A stretch of 60,387 nt of DNA from Bacteroidota bacterium (GTDB taxonomy: Bacteria > Bacteroidota > Bacteroidia > Bacteroidales > B18-G4): contig JAHJRE010000233.1 of the NCBI GenBank assembly GCA_018831055.1, positions 1-60,387 on the forward strand, written 5' to 3'. Under the pieces are notes generated by a model. It was not told the origin of the DNA, ran no database searches, and was given only the letters and a program-made list of their open reading frames with translations. Made by a program: the position numbers and the translations under genes. Of the stretch, positions 44,301 through 53,381 are shown piece after piece. Numbering within the stretch: the first letter of the stretch is position 1; each line of letters begins with the position of its first letter.

Positions 44301-46043
44301 TCAGGATTGCCTGACTGCAACTTTGATTTTCTGCCCTACTTTCAGTTTTTTGGCATTGGTGATATTGTTCAATTGCTTTATCTGGGTTACAGTAACACCG
44401 TCGTATTGTTTAGCGATCTCCCAGAGGGTATCTCCCTTTTTAACCGTATGGTAAACATATTGCTTTCCTCCTGTAGATGCAGAGGCTGTTGGTCGGCTCA
44501 CCCTAAGTTTTTGGTTTGGATAGATTGTACTGTTTTTAAGATTGTTCCATGATTGCAAGTCCTGGGTTGTACAATGATATTTCTTAGCTATAAGTCCGAG
44601 GTTCTCCCCTGATCTTACAACATGGTAATCACTGGATTTTGGTTTGGTTTCGGAGACTTCCTGGGCTGATGCATAGGTTACCGAAGGATTATAGGGAGCC
44701 GAAGGATAAACAATCAATTTTTGACCGGGATAAATGGTTGTTCCCCTGAGATTGTTCCATGACTGAATCTGACTGATATATACATGATATTTTCGGGCAA
44801 TGAGTCCGAGATTTTCACCAGATCTAACTGTATGCATGGTCCTTTCCTGAGCTTTCTTAATTTCAGCCAACAGTTTTTCCTTTTCTATGCCTTTTTTTGT
44901 TTTATAAGCATATACTGCTTTTTCGTTATTAATAAAATCACCAATGTATTCTTTAGGAAGCCGCAGGGAATATGATTTATCTTCAGACAAGGGGATAACT
45001 CCTTTTGTAAAAGCAGGATTAAGGAATCTGAGGTCTTCCATTGGCACACCGATCAGTTCATTGACCTGATCGAAAGCCAGAACATCTTTAACCCTGATCG
45101 TATCCGTGCCATGGTAAAGTATACCGGGGTCAACGGGATACAGGTTGTGTTCAGGGGCATAATTCATAATGTATGTAACTGCAATAAAGGCCGGCACATA
45201 CCCTCTGGTTTCACGCGGCAGATATGGCCATATAGCCCAATAACTTTTAGTACCACCGGCTCTCCGAATTGCCTTGTTCACATTTCCCGCTCCTGAATTG
45301 TAGGCAGCCATAACCAGCGACCAGTTTTCGTAAATGTCGTATAAGTCTCTGAGGTGCTGGCATGCAGCAACGGTAGCCAATTCCGGGTCAAACCTTTCAT
45401 CAACGTATGAAGTGACTTTTAATCCGTACACTTTTCCTGTACCATACATAAACTGCCACAAGCCTTTGGCTCCCACTCGTGACCCGGCTGTCGGATTCAA
45501 AGCAGATTCTACAACGGCAAGGTATTTTAGCTCCAGTGGCAACCCATAACGGTCCAATTGTTCCTCTATCATGGGAAAATATAGTTCTGCCAGACCAAGC
45601 ATCCTGGAAGTCAGCTCCCTCTTTTTAACCGCATATAAATCAATATAGTTTTTTACCTGTTGATTGTAAACCAGTTCTATGGGTGTTTTTTGATTCAGCA
45701 ACGCAATTCTTTGCCTGTAAATTGAATCAGGATAGGCAGGGATCTCATTGGCTGTAAAACCGTAAATATTGAGTTGCTGTGTGTCGGTTGTAAAAGGATG
45801 ATTCTGAAAATATTTTATATGTATCAGGGTATCCAGCATACCAATGATTGGAGAATCTTTGATCAGCAATTGCCCGTTTTCATTTGTATCAATAACAAAA
45901 GCCTGGGTATCGGGAGCAAAAAGAGGACTGTATATGGTATCGGAAACCATCAGCGTGTCGTCCTGTGGTACATATGCCCGTGAAAAAAAAGGCAATAAGA
46001 TAATAAGCAGTAATAGAACACCGGGGAGTCTGAAACTTGTCAT
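44301..46043 (-). CDS. MltD-like lytic transglycosylase with LysM repeats
   Basis: Cleaves peptidoglycan. The ATG at 46043 is used because it gives a signal sequence (LLLLIILLPFFSRAY); the TTG at 46067 is less likely. The length is then 580 residues. An SLT domain has catalytic Glu179 in AVVESALNPTAGSRVGAKG and the motif GLWQFMYGTGK; a middle region follows. Three C-terminal LysM domains (HTVRSGENLGLIARKYHV, YHVVRSGENLGLIAKKYH, YHTVKKGDTLWEIAKQYDG) bind glycan strands. It lies downstream of tatA. Confidence 0.93.
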   Translation of the reverse strand: MTSFRLPGVLLLLIILLPFFSRAYVPQDDTLMVSDTIYSPLFAPDTQAFVIDTNENGQLLIKDSPIIGMLDTLIHIKYFQNHPFTTDTQQLNIYGFTANEIPAYPDSIYRQRIALLNQKTPIELVYNQQVKNYIDLYAVKKRELTSRMLGLAELYFPMIEEQLDRYGLPLELKYLAVVESALNPTAGSRVGAKGLWQFMYGTGKVYGLKVTSYVDERFDPELATVAACQHLRDLYDIYENWSLVMAAYNSGAGNVNKAIRRAGGTKSYWAIWPYLPRETRGYVPAFIAVTYIMNYAPEHNLYPVDPGILYHGTDTIRVKDVLAFDQVNELIGVPMEDLRFLNPAFTKGVIPLSEDKSYSLRLPKEYIGDFINNEKAVYAYKTKKGIEKEKLLAEIKKAQERTMHTVRSGENLGLIARKYHVYISQIQSWNNLRGTTIYPGQKLIVYPSAPYNPSVTYASAQEVSETKPKSSDYHVVRSGENLGLIAKKYHCTTQDLQSWNNLKNSTIYPNQKLRVSRPTASASTGGKQYVYHTVKKGDTLWEIAKQYDGVTVTQIKQLNNITNAKKLKVGQKIKVAVRQS

Positions 46044-46103
46044 ATACAGTGTATTTGGGCTTTTCAATTAACAGAAATCCTGTGTAAAAATTGTTACGTA
46101 CAT

Positions 46104-46137
46104 AAAAAAATCCGCTTGATACAAAATGTATACGGAT
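46104..46137 (-). terminator. Rho-independent terminator after tatA
   Basis: On the minus strand ATCCG/CGGAT closes a hairpin with an inner ATAC/GTAT pairing (46137-46110), followed by a T-run (46110-46104). It separates tatA from the LysM transglycosylase gene. Confidence 0.8.
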
Positions 46138-46156
46138 AAACAATCAGGAGGAAAAA

Positions 46157-46369
46157 TTACGGCTTTTCAATTTTTTTGGTATCGGTGCCACTATCCTTAT
46201 CCTTTTCCTCATCTTCACCGGAAAGTCCTTTTTTAAATTCCCTGGCACCTTTACCTATCCCTTTCATAAGCTCGGGAATTTTCTTTCCCCCAAACAGGAG
46301 GAGGACAATAGCGACGATCAGTACTATCTGCCATGGGCCGATCATGCCCAAAAGTATAAAAAGGTTCAT
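46157..46369 (-). CDS. tatA: Twin-arginine translocase subunit TatA/TatE
   Basis: 70 residues: an N-terminal membrane helix ([18 protein letters not shown]), the conserved FGGKKIPEL hinge, an amphipathic helix ([13 protein letters not shown]) and an acidic/basic tail. It oligomerises to form the pore for folded proteins. tatC is not in the window. Confidence 0.94.
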   Translation of the reverse strand: MNLFILLGMIGPWQIVLIVAIVLLLFGGKKIPELMKGIGKGAREFKKGLSGEDEEKDKDSGTDTKKIEKP

Positions 46370-46399
46370 GTGTTAATTTCTTTATCAGGTTGAATTGTA

Positions 46400-46407
46400 C
46401 AAAGATA
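46400..46407 (-). promoter_or_regulatory. Candidate promoter -7 box for tatA
   Basis: Minus-strand TATCTTTG matches TAnnTTTG, 30 bases before the tatA ATG. Confidence 0.4.
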
Positions 46408-46431
46408 GTATTTTCAATTACAATTTTAATT

Positions 46432-46439
46432 TATTTTTG
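46432..46439 (+). promoter_or_regulatory. Candidate promoter -7 box for the PPAD-like gene
   Basis: TATTTTTG matches TAnnTTTG, 46 bases before the ATG at 46486. Confidence 0.4.
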
Positions 46440-46485
46440 TACAATCCAGACTGGCAAAATAGTATTCATAAATGATACCTGAAGC

Positions 46486-48525
46486 ATGAAACGCAATTAT
46501 TTACTACTTCTAACTGTATTCTTCTTACTGATCCAATCGTCGATATCAGGGCAGAACACTTCATTGACCCACCATATGACTCCTGAAGAGGAGTTAATTA
46601 AGGACCAGATAGACCGTGATTTTTATCCAACTCTTCCACCGGCGGGTCCTGTCCGGATGGTTGCCGAATTTGAGCACATGCAGGCCGTTTTGATCCGGTA
46701 TCCGTTTGGCATCCCCATGTCGTTGATAAAAGAAATGTCTGAAGATTGCACCGTGTTGACCGTTGTTGCCAATCAGTCGCAGGAAAACACAGTCAGGGGC
46801 CAATACCAGTCGGCAGGGGTAAACATGAACCACGTTGAGTTCATGCATGCATCCACAGATTCTTACTGGACAAGGGATTACGGTCCATGGTTCGTGGTCA
46901 ATGGGAACAATGAAATAGGTGTTTGCAACTTCCCATATAACCGTCCAAGGCCCAACGATAATGATATTCCTATTGAGGTTGCCGAGTATTATGATATTGA
47001 GCTTTACGGAATGGAACTTATCAGCACCGGCGGCAATTATATGTGCGATGGAATGGGAATTGCTGCTTCGTCTGATCTGGTAATAGAAGAGAATCCCCAG
47101 CTGACTCTAACACAGATCAACGGCAAGGTATTGAATTATCTCGGTGTTCATACATACCATATAATACTTGATCCTTTGGGCGAATACATCAAACATATTG
47201 ACTGCTGGGGTAAATTCCTTGATATTGACAAAGTACTTATCGGACAGGTTCCCAGCAGCGATCCCCGATATTCGGATTTCGAATATGTAGCGGATTATTT
47301 TGAGCAGAGTATCAGTTCTTACGGCACTCCGTATGAAGTATTCAGGGTATTTACTCCGGGGAACGGGCAAACCACTCCCTACACCAACTCCCTCATTCTG
47401 AATAAAAAAGTATTCGTTCCCATCACAGGCAGCACACACGACCAGGCAGCACTGGATGTTTACGAAGACGCCATGCCGGGTTATGAAGTGATTGGTGTAA
47501 CTGATGGGGGCTATGGCTGGGAAAACACCGATGCTCTGCATTGCCGTACCAAAGGTGTTGCCGATCTGGGTATGCTGTACATTCGTCATTACCCGCTTTA
47601 TGGGCAAATCCCCCAGTATGATTCATTTGAAATCACCGCAGAAATCATCCCTTACAGCGATGAACCGCTCTATTCAGACTCACTGAAAGTATTTTACCGT
47701 GTCAATGGAGGCTTCTACAACTCCGTACCTCTATTTCATCAGGATGATTTAACCTATTCCGGGTTCATTCCAACCCAACCTACAGGCTCCAAAATATCTT
47801 ATTACCTATATGCCGCTGATGAATCAGGGAGAAATAAGAAACATCCTTATATCGGTGCAGCAGATCCCCATGTGTTCTTTGTCGGAAACCCGCTTCCTGA
47901 ACTGACGGTAACACCGGATTCGTTGATCTATACCGATTATATGCAATGCATCGATGGTCAGATTGCCATGGCTATTAACGAAAGCGATTCCGATATCTAT
48001 ATCACAAACATCAACAATGAAGGATGGGATCCGTTCTTTTGGTGGATAGATCCCTTCCAGGTAAGTTTTCCTTATCTGATGGAACCTGGAGATACCCTGT
48101 CGCTCAATGTACAGATCGGTATCCCACTCGATATGATGCCGGGCTTCCTTCAGGATACATTGTTTGTTGAAACCGAAATGAAAACTCATCAGGTATTCAT
48201 ACTTGTAGATAGTATACTGGTTTCAGGACTTAATGAAAAGCACATTACAAACAATGGCATCAACCTGAATATATATCCCAATCCTGTAACATCACAAACA
48301 CAGGTTTCTTTCACTATTAATGAAACCTCAGACGTACAGGTAACCTTATTTTCTTCGGAAGCTAAGATACTGGAGATTCATTCACTTGGAAATCTGAAAC
48401 CCGGTGACTATACATTCCCATGGAATAAGTTATTTACCGGAAATTATCCTGATAATGGCATATATCTTCTCAGGATAGAAACGAATAATCATTTGGAAAC
48501 GCGTAAGATTATCCAGCTGAATTAG
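46486..48525 (+). CDS. PPAD-like peptidylarginine deiminase with type IX sorting domain
   Basis: 679 residues: signal peptide (ends SISGQ), a deiminase beta/alpha propeller (residues about 40-375), Ig-like regions, and a T9SS C-terminal domain starting LNIYPNPV. The family is PAD_porph/agmatine deiminase. The active-site set is complete: Asp131 (WTRDYGPW), His237 and Asp239 (HIDCWGKF), Cys353 (ALHCRTKG). Arg153 and Arg155 (YNRPRPNDND) match Porphyromonas gingivalis PPAD Arg152 and Arg154, which bind the C-terminal carboxylate of peptide substrates, with a constant offset of one. This favours citrullination of C-terminal arginine on peptides over agmatine hydrolysis. Its 3' end overlaps the convergent kinase gene by 17 bases. 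Confidence 0.88.
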   Translation: MKRNYLLLLTVFFLLIQSSISGQNTSLTHHMTPEEELIKDQIDRDFYPTLPPAGPVRMVAEFEHMQAVLIRYPFGIPMSLIKEMSEDCTVLTVVANQSQENTVRGQYQSAGVNMNHVEFMHASTDSYWTRDYGPWFVVNGNNEIGVCNFPYNRPRPNDNDIPIEVAEYYDIELYGMELISTGGNYMCDGMGIAASSDLVIEENPQLTLTQINGKVLNYLGVHTYHIILDPLGEYIKHIDCWGKFLDIDKVLIGQVPSSDPRYSDFEYVADYFEQSISSYGTPYEVFRVFTPGNGQTTPYTNSLILNKKVFVPITGSTHDQAALDVYEDAMPGYEVIGVTDGGYGWENTDALHCRTKGVADLGMLYIRHYPLYGQIPQYDSFEITAEIIPYSDEPLYSDSLKVFYRVNGGFYNSVPLFHQDDLTYSGFIPTQPTGSKISYYLYAADESGRNKKHPYIGAADPHVFFVGNPLPELTVTPDSLIYTDYMQCIDGQIAMAINESDSDIYITNINNEGWDPFFWWIDPFQVSFPYLMEPGDTLSLNVQIGIPLDMMPGFLQDTLFVETEMKTHQVFILVDSILVSGLNEKHITNNGINLNIYPNPVTSQTQVSFTINETSDVQVTLFSSEAKILEIHSLGNLKPGDYTFPWNKLFTGNYPDNGIYLLRIETNNHLETRKIIQLN

Positions 48526-51500
48526 TTGAGGAATCTCCCTCAATAGCTCTTTTCAGATCTTCAGGTTTAAAGGGTTTGCTGATAAAGTCATCCATACCGG
48601 CTTTATAGCATGATTCTGCTTCTTTGGATAATACGTTAGCAGTCAGGGCAATAATCTTTACACGCGATCTATCGGGATTTTCTTTTTCAAACTCTCTGAT
48701 TTTGACCGTGGCCTCGAGACCATCCATCTCAGGCATCTGAATATCCATCAGGATGACGTCAAAATGCTTTTCCTTATATTTTTCGAGTGCGATCAAACCG
48801 TTACCGGCAACTTCAACATCATGCCCGAGCGAGTTAAGGTTGATTTGTGTAACTTTTTGGTTGATAGGGTTATCTTCGGCAAGTAAAATAGTAAACCTCG
48901 AAGTTTTATTTGTTTTTTCTTCAGGAATATTTTGGACCTTTTGACTTACAGGCACTTTCACCGCTTGTTCAGTCTTTATTGTATTCTGGATCTCTACCAG
49001 CTCATTTTTATTACCGGTCTCCAGTTCAACAATAAACCAGAAAGTAGAGCCTTTAGCCAGGATGCTTTCCACGCCGATCTGTCCTCCCATCCGTTGTATC
49101 AGTCCTTTTGCAATGGTTAAACCAAGCCCTGTTCCTCCATAAGTCCGGCTTATGTTTGAATCTCCCTGGGAATACTCTTTGAAGAGTTTTTCTGACTGCT
49201 CTTCAGCAATACCGATACCGGTATCAATAACCTCGAATTTGATCCTCAGGGTATTTTTATTTTCTGAGATCAGGAAAACATTGATTTTCACTTCACCTTC
49301 CAACGTAAATTTCAGTGCATTTGAAACAAAGTTGGAGAGGATTTGCCCAAGTCTGAAATCATCTCCTTTAACAATATCAGGGACATTATTACCAATGTTA
49401 TATTGAAAGCCTATTCCTTTTTCGTTCGCAATGATCTTGTTCACAGCAACGATTTCGCGAATGAAACTCCTTAATGAGAAAGTGCGCATTGATAATTCAA
49501 TACGACCAGATTCTATTTTGGAAAAATCAAGGATCTCATTGACAATGCTCAGAAGGCTGTTGGCAGAGGTTTTAATTATTCCCAGCAATTCCATTTGTTT
49601 GTCGTTCAATCCTGAATCCGCGCAAATATCTACGGTACTAATGATTCCACCGAGGGGCGTCCGGATTTCATGGCTCATTTTAGCCAGAAACTCTGTTTTC
49701 GATTTCGTAGCTTTTTCGGCAATTTCTCTGGCAATGATCAATTCGGTTTCAGCTTTTTTCTGTTCAGAAATATCTCTAACGATGGCCAGAACGAAAGTCT
49801 TTTCTTCAAGCGTTACTGTACTAAGAGATACTTCGGCATCAAAACGGGCCCCATTCTTTTTATTATGAAGCCAATAAAAGCGCTGGGGTTCACCCTGGAT
49901 AGCCTTTTCTATGAGGTTCGCAGCTTTTAGCACACTGGGAGTTCCATCGGGTTGGAATTCGGGGGAAAAGGTCCCGGGGGATTTACTTACAATATCTTCC
50001 CGTTCACATTCGAAAATCTCCAGGGTCTTGTCGTTACAATCAATGAAGATTTCATGATCCATCAGGAATATAGCATCATTGGCTTTGGAAAACAAAGATT
50101 TGTACTTTTCTTCACTGATGGCAAGGTTTTTCAAAGTCCTGTTAAGTATTTGGCTACGTTCCTTCAGGAGGGCATTAGCTCTTTTCTGATTCCTGTTCCA
50201 CCAGAAAAGCATAAAACTAAATACCAGGAGCAGTATAGAAATAATAACGGCAAATATCACTACCAGTCTCTCCATGCGGTTTTCCTTTTCAAGGGCACTC
50301 ATATCTTCCTCAAAACGAACTGAAGCCTGCTTGAATTCAGTCTCTGCAATGGCATTGGAAAAATTCCTGCTAAAAATAGAATCTTTCACCTGGGAATACT
50401 TTTTATAGAACTCCATTGATTTGTTCTCATCGCCGGCAGCCGTGTAAATATTCGACAAGAGGAGATAAGCAGCCTCCTTAACCGTAAGCAGATCAAATTC
50501 CATGGCTATGTTGAGGGCATTCCTTGCATAAGCAAGTCCTTCAATCAGATCATGGTCCATGAACTTGACATCGCCAATATAAATCAAAGTATTTGCTATA
50601 TCGAGAACTGATTCAGACTTTTTAAACAGGATAAGGGCCTGCTGATAGTTCTTGAGGGCTTTGTCGTAAAACCCTTCACGGTAATGAAGGTTTCCCAGAT
50701 AATTACTGGTATGGGCTTCTAACCAGTAATCATTATAACGGTGGAATACCCTAAGACAAAGATTAAATAGTTCAAGGGCATGTTCCGGTTCGCCTTTCTT
50801 TTCGGCGAGTAAGCCCAGATAAGTATGGGAATGGGCGATCAGAACAGAGTCCTTTTTACGTTGTCTGAGTTCTAGTGCCTTTATAAAATATTCCTCGGCA
50901 AGATTGTATTCGTTAAGGGCAAGATAGGTCTGGCCAAGGTTATTGTATGTAATAGCAAGGTCATCATCCTTCTCCTCCACAATGAAAGCTTTGGCAGCCC
51001 GCTGGTAATTACGGATTGCAAGATCATAGATTTCCTGGGTATGGTATACATAACCAATATCATTATAATTATGGGCAACCCTGTTGTTATCTTTATATCG
51101 CTCACAAATGGAAATCGATTTGGAGTAGTTATCGAGAGCATTCCCATACTTACCCTGATCGAAATAAATATTCGCCAGGATGTTATATGACTCGGCAACA
51201 TCAAGGTTCTCTTCATCCAGCCCTTTTACTTCCAGGGAGGTTTTTATAAACCCGGCAGCTTTCCTGGGATCCGGTCTTCTGTATGCAATTGCAAGTTTGT
51301 TGAGTGCTCTGATACGATCCAGGGGAGATACCGAAGCCTGAAATATCGATTCAAGCTTTTCCCTTTCCGGCTTATCGCTTATGTATTCCTCAAGATAGGG
51401 GACAGATTCCTGGGATATTGATTTCAAAGGAAAGACAACTGCCCATATGCTCAATAACAGGAAGCAGGAAAACAAACCCGGTATTTTAATTAAAAAACCC

Positions 51501-51598
51501 AAATTCAGCGTAATAAAAGTTTGTGAAACCGGCTTGGAGGTTTCATAAGTTATAAGATCAAGAAACTTATACGGACAATCCCGGATAAAGTTTACCAC
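48509..51598 (-). CDS. Hybrid sensor histidine kinase with exported TPR domain
   Basis: A 1029-residue two-component sensor. A signal-anchor (about 40-57) is followed by an extracytoplasmic TPR domain (about 95-425), a membrane helix (about 452-473), a PAS domain (about 500-625), HisKA with phospho-acceptor His643 (KMSHEIRTPLGG), HATPase_c (NFVSNALKFT, DTGIGIAEE, GGTGLGLTIAKGL) and a receiver domain with phospho-acceptor Asp952 (ILMDIQMPEMDG). The start is doubtful: GTG at 51598 is the longest, but a TTG at 51502 would give a better signal peptide (GFLIKIPGLFSCFLLL), and a -7 box match lies directly before the GTG. Confidence 0.9.
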   Translation of the reverse strand: MVNFIRDCPYKFLDLITYETSKPVSQTFITLNLGFLIKIPGLFSCFLLLSIWAVVFPLKSISQESVPYLEEYISDKPEREKLESIFQASVSPLDRIRALNKLAIAYRRPDPRKAAGFIKTSLEVKGLDEENLDVAESYNILANIYFDQGKYGNALDNYSKSISICERYKDNNRVAHNYNDIGYVYHTQEIYDLAIRNYQRAAKAFIVEEKDDDLAITYNNLGQTYLALNEYNLAEEYFIKALELRQRKKDSVLIAHSHTYLGLLAEKKGEPEHALELFNLCLRVFHRYNDYWLEAHTSNYLGNLHYREGFYDKALKNYQQALILFKKSESVLDIANTLIYIGDVKFMDHDLIEGLAYARNALNIAMEFDLLTVKEAAYLLLSNIYTAAGDENKSMEFYKKYSQVKDSIFSRNFSNAIAETEFKQASVRFEEDMSALEKENRMERLVVIFAVIISILLLVFSFMLFWWNRNQKRANALLKERSQILNRTLKNLAISEEKYKSLFSKANDAIFLMDHEIFIDCNDKTLEIFECEREDIVSKSPGTFSPEFQPDGTPSVLKAANLIEKAIQGEPQRFYWLHNKKNGARFDAEVSLSTVTLEEKTFVLAIVRDISEQKKAETELIIAREIAEKATKSKTEFLAKMSHEIRTPLGGIISTVDICADSGLNDKQMELLGIIKTSANSLLSIVNEILDFSKIESGRIELSMRTFSLRSFIREIVAVNKIIANEKGIGFQYNIGNNVPDIVKGDDFRLGQILSNFVSNALKFTLEGEVKINVFLISENKNTLRIKFEVIDTGIGIAEEQSEKLFKEYSQGDSNISRTYGGTGLGLTIAKGLIQRMGGQIGVESILAKGSTFWFIVELETGNKNELVEIQNTIKTEQAVKVPVSQKVQNIPEEKTNKTSRFTILLAEDNPINQKVTQINLNSLGHDVEVAGNGLIALEKYKEKHFDVILMDIQMPEMDGLEATVKIREFEKENPDRSRVKIIALTANVLSKEAESCYKAGMDDFISKPFKPEDLKRAIEGDSSTNSAG

Positions 51599-51600
51599 GG

Positions 51601-51608
51601 CAAAATTA
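51601..51608 (-). promoter_or_regulatory. Candidate -7 box next to the kinase GTG
   Basis: Minus-strand TAATTTTG fits TAnnTTTG and ends two bases before the GTG at 51598. If used, transcription would start inside the longest reading frame, supporting a later start. Confidence 0.3.
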
Positions 51609-51631
51609 TAAATTTACCATTAACAATAATA

Positions 51632-51655
51632 AAAAAAGCACAGGATAAATCCTGT
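51632..51655 (-). terminator. Hairpin with T-run upstream of the hybrid kinase
   Basis: GCACAGGA/TCCTGTGC forms a perfect 8-bp stem with a 4-base loop (51638-51657). On the minus strand it is followed by seven T. It points toward the kinase gene, 33 bases before the GTG, so it is either the end of a short upstream transcript or a leader attenuator. Confidence 0.75.
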
Positions 51656-51662
51656 GCCAAAT

Positions 51663-51962
51663 ACAAGTATTAACCAAAATCAAATGGTGGGATTATTTTT
51701 AGCGGTTTTTGTTTCCCATTTTCCGGAACAAAGTTCACTTATTTCAGGAGCCTCACTGTTAAGAGGAGTTTAATTTATTGTAATGTATAAGTAAATAAGA
51801 ACGAATATTCGTTTTCTCACGTCAAATACGGAAGGATACTACGTGTAAACAACGATTGTTAATAAAAAATTATACTGATTTTGGGTCATATGGATTGCTT
51901 CTCAATTCAAAATTGCTTATTTTAGTGCCGTCATAAGATTTGAGATTGAATTACGCTAAAAA
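51663..51962. other. Intergenic region with a 14-bp palindrome
   Basis: No gene seen in about 300 bases. It contains AACGAATATTCGTT, a perfect palindrome at 51800-51813, which may be an operator for the small gene at 51972 or the kinase. The rest is AT-rich without obvious structure. Confidence 0.6.
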
Positions 51963-51971
51963 TTGTTCATT

Positions 51972-52166
51972 ATGCCGGGTCTTATAAAAGATGAAATCTA
52001 CTCAGCCAAACAACTTCGACAGTTTGGATTGAGAAAAAGCCAGATTTCAAATATTGATATGGATGTTTACCGCAAGGGTAATAAAGTGTATTTTTTCGAA
52101 ATGCTGGATCAAAATGCCCTGAGGTTATTCACCATAATCAGTAATAAATCGTTTTATTTAAAATAG
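51972..52166 (+). CDS. Small 64-residue HTH-like protein, unassigned
   Basis: MPGLIKDEIYSAKQLRQFGL-like start, followed by RKSQISNID and MDVYRKGNKVYFFEM. The sequence has the look of a short excisionase/MerR-like wing-helix, but no family is certain. The ATG at 51972 is preferred over TTG at 51963. It is a lone gene with a terminator (52186-52212) just after it. It may be a DNA-binding regulator or a toxin-antitoxin-like small protein; either is speculation. Confidence 0.55.
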   Translation: MPGLIKDEIYSAKQLRQFGLRKSQISNIDMDVYRKGNKVYFFEMLDQNALRLFTIISNKSFYLK

Positions 52167-52185
52167 CTGGTAATCAGGGAAAAAA

Positions 52186-52212
52186 AATCACCCACAAAAT
52201 TGCGGGTGATTT
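52186..52212. terminator. Bidirectional terminator between the small gene and the TPR gene
   Basis: ATCACCC/GGGTGAT with inner CAA/TTG pairing forms a stem flanked by A and T runs on both strands. It can end the plus-strand gene at 52166 and the minus-strand TPR gene at 52233. Confidence 0.85.
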
Positions 52213-52232
52213 TTAATATCTTTTTTAATGGA

Positions 52233-53183
52233 TTAGTGGCATTTTAGCACTGTTGTAATCTGATATTTAGCAGCTTCCAGGTTAGGACCCTGCGTTACTT
52301 TTTTATAATTTTCACAGGCTTTATCATTCTTTCCTAATCCTTCGTATGCCTTTCCGGCTTCAAAAAAGAAATTGGAGGCATCTTCTTTTTCCATCCCAAT
52401 ACCTGCTTCAGCAGCCTGAATGGCTTTATCATACTGATTAAGACTGTTATGGGCTACAGCCAGGTAATAATAAGCCATTGGATCCTTATCGTCATAAGCA
52501 AATCCTGTGTTAACAATCTCAATAACTTTGTTATAATCCTGCTTTTTGGCAGCATCAACGGCATTTGCCAGATAAAACTTAGAAACAACTGATTTTGCTT
52601 TAACCACATCTTCATTATCATTGCCACCGATTTCGATCAGTTTATCCATTGCAGCTTTCATATTCGTTTCGTCATCGTTCTTCGAATAGGCATAAACCAG
52701 GTAATAATAATAATCGGTATCGGGATTATATCCGATGGCTTTATTCAGGAAATCAATGGATGCGTTGAAATCCTTTTCTTTCAGCGCAAGTTTACCTTTA
52801 TATGAAAAAACGCTGCCCAGCATCTTGTTTGCTTTTTGCATTCCATCTGTATCCCCAGTGGTTTCGGCATAATTATATGATTCTGAAAGGAAAACGATAG
52901 CGTTATCCGGGTCCTTTGATTTATAAGCATCTATACCTTTACTCAGGAAAAGGTTGGAAAGCTGGGTTTGTGATTTCATTTTAAGGTCATCGCCCTCCGG
53001 CCCCAATTGACTTGCAATGCCAATGCATTTCTTGTATGCTTCAATTGCCTGATCATTTTGTTGGTCTTTTTGTAACTGAATGGCTTCATTAAAAGCCGTT
53101 CCTGCATCGTTCAGGCTCTGGCCAAAAGAAAACCATACCACTCCGACGAATAATGCAGAAAAAATAACTCGCAAATACTTCAT
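52233..53183 (-). CDS. Exported TPR protein
   Basis: 316 residues with a signal peptide (ends WFSFGQ). The rest is tetratricopeptide repeats (AFNEAIQLQKDQQNDQAIEAYKKCI, AKKQDYNKVIEIVNTGFAYDDKDP, AYYYLAVAHNSLNQYDKAIQAAEAG). Probably a periplasmic scaffold; no partner is clear from neighbours. It is a single-gene unit with its own -7 box and a terminator. Confidence 0.88.
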   Translation of the reverse strand: MKYLRVIFSALFVGVVWFSFGQSLNDAGTAFNEAIQLQKDQQNDQAIEAYKKCIGIASQLGPEGDDLKMKSQTQLSNLFLSKGIDAYKSKDPDNAIVFLSESYNYAETTGDTDGMQKANKMLGSVFSYKGKLALKEKDFNASIDFLNKAIGYNPDTDYYYYLVYAYSKNDDETNMKAAMDKLIEIGGNDNEDVVKAKSVVSKFYLANAVDAAKKQDYNKVIEIVNTGFAYDDKDPMAYYYLAVAHNSLNQYDKAIQAAEAGIGMEKEDASNFFFEAGKAYEGLGKNDKACENYKKVTQGPNLEAAKYQITTVLKCH

Positions 53184-53221
53184 AATGTAAATTTTAGATT
53201 AAACTGTTAAATTTTGGTATG

Positions 53222-53229
53222 CAAATGTA
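53222..53229 (-). promoter_or_regulatory. Candidate promoter -7 box for the TPR gene
   Basis: Minus-strand TACATTTG, 38 bases before the ATG. Confidence 0.4.
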
Positions 53230-53381
53230 AAAATATTCAATGAGTATAGGGAATGATTAGAGTACGGTTGCATGCTGCAAGTAGCAAGTCACATAGCAGC
53301 CGAAAACTATTTTTTAATATCTCCCTATGCAGATAAATATGTATCAAACTAAAAATGTCAAAATAAGCAACGCTTTTACGT

